Source: Acidobacteriota bacterium
GTDB lineage: Bacteria > Acidobacteriota > Aminicenantia > UBA2199
Assembly: GCA_021817755.1 (NCBI GenBank)
Contig: JAKAGC010000136.1
Location: 1-8,453, forward strand
DNA length: 8,453 nt
Direction of reading: 5' to 3'
Shown here piece by piece: positions 5,688-8,453 of this stretch. A model generated the notes under the pieces. It ran no database searches and was not told the DNA's origin. It saw only the letters and a list, made by a program, of their open reading frames with translations. Each line of letters begins with the position of its first letter. The stretch's first letter is position 1. Position numbers and translations under genes: made by a program.

Positions 5688-7139
5688 ATGTCATTTAACT
5701 CATTTGTTTTTCTCCCTTTTATCCTGGTTATATTAAGTCTATATTATATAATGCCCCATCGGAAACAAAACCTCTTGTTATTGGTGGGCGGTTATGTATT
5801 TTATGGAGCCTGGGATTTCCGTATATTGTTTCTCATCATCATATCGACTCTTGTGGATTATTGGGCTGCCCTGAGCATGGAAAGAATTACTTCCATAGCC
5901 AGGAAACGCTTTTATCTTGCGATTAGCCTGATAGTAAATCTTGGGATATTGGGATTTTTCAAGTATGCGGATTTTTTCATTTCCGGGGCATCGGATTTTT
6001 TGGCGTTATTCAGTTTGAAGGTATCGTTACCGGTACTTAATATCATTTTACCTGCCGCTATATCCTTTTATACTTTTAAAACATTAAGTTATACAATCGA
6101 TGTATACAGAGGACAAATCCCTCCTACCCATAACATTGTCGATTACGCTTTGTACGTTTCATTCTTTCCACAGTTAACAGCGGGTCCAATTGAAAGAGCT
6201 TCGGCTTTGATCCCACAGATATCGACTCCCAGGTCTTTTTCTAAAGACAAGTTTATTGAGGGATTGTGGTTGATTTTATGGGGTTTTTTTAAGAAACTGG
6301 TAATTTCAGATAACCTGGGACTCATGGTTAATATAGTATTTGAACCGGGGAGAAATGTTACTGGGGTTGAAATCTTACTTGGGGTTTATGCATTTGCTTT
6401 TCAGGTATATTGCGATTTTAGCGGTTATACGGATATTGCCCGCGGCATTGGGAAATTGCTTGGATTTGAAACAGTTCTAAATTTTAATCTTCCTTATATA
6501 TCACGAAATCCGGTTGAATTCTGGAACAGGTGGCATATTTCATTATCTACCTGGTTGAGGGATTATATATTCCTTCCGGTGGTTTATGCATCCATGCGCC
6601 GGATAAAGAAACCTTTGGGAAGATTGAAAGTAGAAAACCAGGCATATATAGTGGGAACAATTATTACAATGCTTCTGGGAGGGTTGTGGCACGGTGCGAA
6701 GTGGACCTTCGTTGCATGGGGCGGATTTCATGGATTATTATTAGCTGGGCATCATGTAATGACCCGAAAAAAGAAACGTAAGAAAAAAGCGAAAAAGATT
6801 AAAATACCTGGATTTATAAAAATAGTAGTTTTCTTTCATATTACGTGCATTGGGTGGCTATTTTTTAGGGCTGACAATATGGCACAGGCGTGGGAGTTTC
6901 TGCGCCGGTTGTTCCTGAATTTTTCGCTTCCTGCCAATATAGCAGAAACAATTTTCCCGTTGGTTTTCTATTTACCGATGTTGCTGATATTTGAGGCATG
7001 GTTGCAGAATTGTGATGACCCGCGTCAACGGCCTGGATGGAAAGTTATATTGGGTCCGTTGGCGGTTTCATTGATTCTTCTTGGAATTGTTTTATTTTCC
7101 GTTCCTGGTGGGCAAGGATTCATTTATGCGCAATTTTAA
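5688..7139 (+). CDS. MBOAT-family O-acyltransferase, AlgI-like
   Basis: This 483-residue polytopic membrane protein belongs to the membrane-bound O-acyltransferase family (AlgI, PatA, DltB). The start (SFNSFVFLPF ... LYYIMP ... YVFYGAWD, about 2-43), KTLSYTIDVYRG (131-142), FFPQLTAGPIER (159-170), YCDFSGYTDIARG (241-253), EFWNRWHISLSTWLRDYIF (277-295), GGLWHGAKWTFVAWGGFHG (331-349) and the C-terminal FIYAQF all match AlgI-type proteins. H335 in WHG is the expected conserved catalytic His; H348 is the second conserved His. These proteins pass acyl groups, usually acetyl, from cytoplasmic donors across the membrane to an extracytoplasmic partner, here probably the next gene. A strongly basic loop (359-372) is presumably cytoplasmic. 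The start is fixed by an in-frame TAA directly before the ATG, although the Shine-Dalgarno is weak (GCTGG), suggesting modest or coupled translation. Confidence 0.93.
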   Translation: MSFNSFVFLPFILVILSLYYIMPHRKQNLLLLVGGYVFYGAWDFRILFLIIISTLVDYWAALSMERITSIARKRFYLAISLIVNLGILGFFKYADFFISGASDFLALFSLKVSLPVLNIILPAAISFYTFKTLSYTIDVYRGQIPPTHNIVDYALYVSFFPQLTAGPIERASALIPQISTPRSFSKDKFIEGLWLILWGFFKKLVISDNLGLMVNIVFEPGRNVTGVEILLGVYAFAFQVYCDFSGYTDIARGIGKLLGFETVLNFNLPYISRNPVEFWNRWHISLSTWLRDYIFLPVVYASMRRIKKPLGRLKVENQAYIVGTIITMLLGGLWHGAKWTFVAWGGFHGLLLAGHHVMTRKKKRKKKAKKIKIPGFIKIVVFFHITCIGWLFFRADNMAQAWEFLRRLFLNFSLPANIAETIFPLVFYLPMLLIFEAWLQNCDDPRQRPGWKVILGPLAVSLILLGIVLFSVPGGQGFIYAQF

Positions 7140-8232
7140 GAGTAAATTAATAATTATACAGTGGATAATTATTCCCATTGCACTTTTCTGGGTTGCTGAG
7201 ACATTTGTTGGGAGAACGAAACCCGTTAGGGAAAAGGTATGGTATTCCCGCGCGGATGAAATTGCTTCAAATGTAAAATTGGATTATATCTTTGTAGGTT
7301 CATCACGGGTTGCGGCTGCAATAAATGAACGGGCGTTTGAAGATTTTATGAGACAACAACTGAACCGTCGGATAGAATGCCAGAATATGGGCCAGGGATA
7401 CTCCACCATTCAGCAACATTATATGGGGATAAGAAATCTGTTTGAAAAGTACCCCGATAGAATGGCAGGCGCAGTATTTTTTTTCGAAGCTCCGGGAGAA
7501 ATGGCAAATATTCCGTATTATACGGATTGGAATGGGAAGTGGATCAATTCAGACCGGATTCAGATGCTTATTCCTTTTCTTCAATTGAAAGATTATTTTA
7601 ATTTCATGCTGAAATCCGGGGATGAGTGGGGTGATAAAGTCCACACATCTTTTAAATATCTATTGAATCCGTTCAAACTTATACGTCACAGAGAGAAGTT
7701 GAAAGAACAATTGGATATTTATTTAAGAAGTGAGTTAATGGATATAATTATCAAGTACAACCGAAATTTGATTCGAGAAAAGCAAGGGGCACTTGATCTG
7801 GCAAGAAAGGGAGGGATTAAAACTGCGGATGTGGATATTCGGCGTTATAAGAAAATGGCAGAAGATTTTGCAAAAGAAATGATGGACGCAGAACACGAAT
7901 TTTCAGATTGGGATCATACTATTTTATGGCAATTAATACAAATGATCGAAGCGAAACATGGACGTGTTTTTTTCTTTTATATGCCTGTTTCTTCTGCTCA
8001 AAAACGGGTATTCGATTCACCGGTACACAAAGAGAATGAGAAATTATTCGATAAGCAGTTGAAGAAATATAATCTTGTAATATTACAGCCTGACTTTTCG
8101 TATGTGGATAGTGATTTTCCCGATTCCTGGCATTTGCGCTCGTCGCGGTCAGGAGAATTCACTCGTAAATTGGGAGAAGCGTATTTAAAGTATATAAATA
8201 CTTCTACGGGTATGACTTATAAAAAACAATAA
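7126..8232 (+). CDS. Membrane-anchored SGNH-like acyltransferase/esterase, MBOAT partner
   Basis: This 368-residue protein has one N-terminal membrane anchor (about 8-25, after a basic start), then an extracytoplasmic domain with SGNH-hydrolase landmarks. These are YIFVGSSR (54-61) with a probable nucleophile Ser60, NMGQGYST (87-94) for the oxyanion-hole Gly/Asn blocks, VFFFYMPVS (281-289), and a C-terminal D333-S-W-H336 carrying the Asp and His of the triad. AlgJ/AlgX, PatB and DltD proteins use this fold to move acyl groups between an MBOAT carrier and an exported polymer. Between the blocks, about residues 145-265 form a long charged, probably helical insertion. The gene overlaps the MBOAT gene by 14 nt and has AAGGA (7114-7118) 7 nt before the ATG at 7126, so the two are translationally coupled. 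The frame is open upstream to a TTG at 7081, but that start lacks support. Polysaccharide O-acetylation is the likely role; esterase activity is possible. Confidence 0.82.
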   Translation: MRNFKSKLIIIQWIIIPIALFWVAETFVGRTKPVREKVWYSRADEIASNVKLDYIFVGSSRVAAAINERAFEDFMRQQLNRRIECQNMGQGYSTIQQHYMGIRNLFEKYPDRMAGAVFFFEAPGEMANIPYYTDWNGKWINSDRIQMLIPFLQLKDYFNFMLKSGDEWGDKVHTSFKYLLNPFKLIRHREKLKEQLDIYLRSELMDIIIKYNRNLIREKQGALDLARKGGIKTADVDIRRYKKMAEDFAKEMMDAEHEFSDWDHTILWQLIQMIEAKHGRVFFFYMPVSSAQKRVFDSPVHKENEKLFDKQLKKYNLVILQPDFSYVDSDFPDSWHLRSSRSGEFTRKLGEAYLKYINTSTGMTYKKQ

Positions 8233-8246
8233 TCAGGGGTAAGAAT

Positions 8247-8453
8247 ATGGATAATTATGCGAGTTTGGACAAGCGGTATTCGACGACAAAGCGTTTAATC
8301 CGGCATACTGGAGAAAAACCGGTATCGAAAAAAGATGAAGGTGGGCTTAGGTATCAGGGATATGTAAAACGTTCGACCCAGGAGTTTCCGTTGTTATCTG
8401 TGATAATTCTTGGAAACGGGGATGGGATTGAAATGGAAAAAACAATTCTTTCT
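8247..8453 (+). CDS. Probable second GT2 glycosyltransferase, N-terminal part only
   Basis: An open frame starts at ATG 8247, with AGGGG (8235-8239) 7 nt upstream, and runs off the window after 69 codons. It begins 14 nt after the SGNH stop, so it belongs to the same operon. Residues 32-43 (GGLRYQGYVKRS) followed by FPLLSVIILGN (47-57) and EMEKTILS (62-69) resemble the start of the GT2 group that opens with GGLRTKGYxKKS and then a PLISIITVVxN strand. If so, the missing part should contain the DxD and catalytic motifs. The stretch LGNGDGIEMEKT replaces the more usual VYNGExxLExT, so the family call rests on a short and slightly atypical match. Confidence 0.7.
   Translation, partial: MDNYASLDKRYSTTKRLIRHTGEKPVSKKDEGGLRYQGYVKRSTQEFPLLSVIILGNGDGIEMEKTILS

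Noticed and set aside
7081..7125. TTG start at 7081 for the SGNH protein
   Set aside because: It would put 15 extra residues before the basic start of the membrane anchor and overlap the MBOAT gene more deeply. The ATG at 7126 has AAGGA 7 nt upstream.
1..8453. CRISPR array, insertion sequence, att sites, tRNA or rRNA
   Set aside because: No spaced direct repeats, terminal inverted repeats flanking a transposase, or tRNA/rRNA-like sequence was seen. The only larger repeats are the in-frame coding repeats of the propeller protein.

Overview
The window is AT-rich bacterial DNA with strong Shine-Dalgarno sites, tight gene spacing and recognisable sigma70-type promoters. It looks like an ordinary chromosomal stretch with envelope and extracellular-polysaccharide functions. 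I see no phage, IS, CRISPR, tRNA or rRNA. I cannot name the taxon. Secreted proteins combining Asp-box/propeller repeats with bacterial Kre9-like repeats, next to an MBOAT/SGNH acylation pair, suggest an uncultured environmental bacterium, but this does not identify a phylum.

Left half (1-4368), all on the minus strand. The order of transcription starts at 4368. A 726-residue secreted protein has six clear Asp-box-like propeller repeats followed by four 100-residue Kre9-like repeats. A small exported protein of 148 residues follows 24 nt later; its start is corrected here to 2163. A long hairpin (1658-1702) lies just after these two genes. Next comes an independently promoted, two-HKD phospholipase D / cardiolipin-synthase-like protein (144-1523). 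At the left edge is the 5' end of another minus-strand gene (start at 72), which has an excellent ribosome binding site but meets an in-frame stop at codon 20.

Divergent spacer (4369-4785). A well-formed promoter for the minus operon lies at 4389-4417. The rest is about 370 bp of AT-rich DNA with a weaker candidate plus-strand promoter, a possible 22-codon leader ORF, and a G7 tract with a 10-bp tandem duplication across the start of the first plus-strand gene.

Right half (4786-8453), all on the plus strand. This side holds a family-2 glycosyltransferase, an AlgI-like MBOAT O-acyltransferase, an SGNH-like membrane-anchored acyl-transfer partner overlapping the MBOAT gene by 14 nt, and the first 69 codons of what looks like a second family-2 glycosyltransferase running off the end. 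Together they read as part of a locus that builds and O-acylates (probably O-acetylates) a surface or exported polysaccharide. By analogy with AlgI/AlgJ/AlgX and PatA/PatB, the MBOAT would move acyl groups across the membrane and the SGNH protein would place them on the glycan. The substrate sugar cannot be read from the sequence.

There is no clear evidence of a wholly new system. The items most worth a second look are the interrupted left-edge gene, the propeller plus four-repeat exported protein with its small partner, the charged insertion in the PLD protein, and the unusual translation-start region at 4771-4799.
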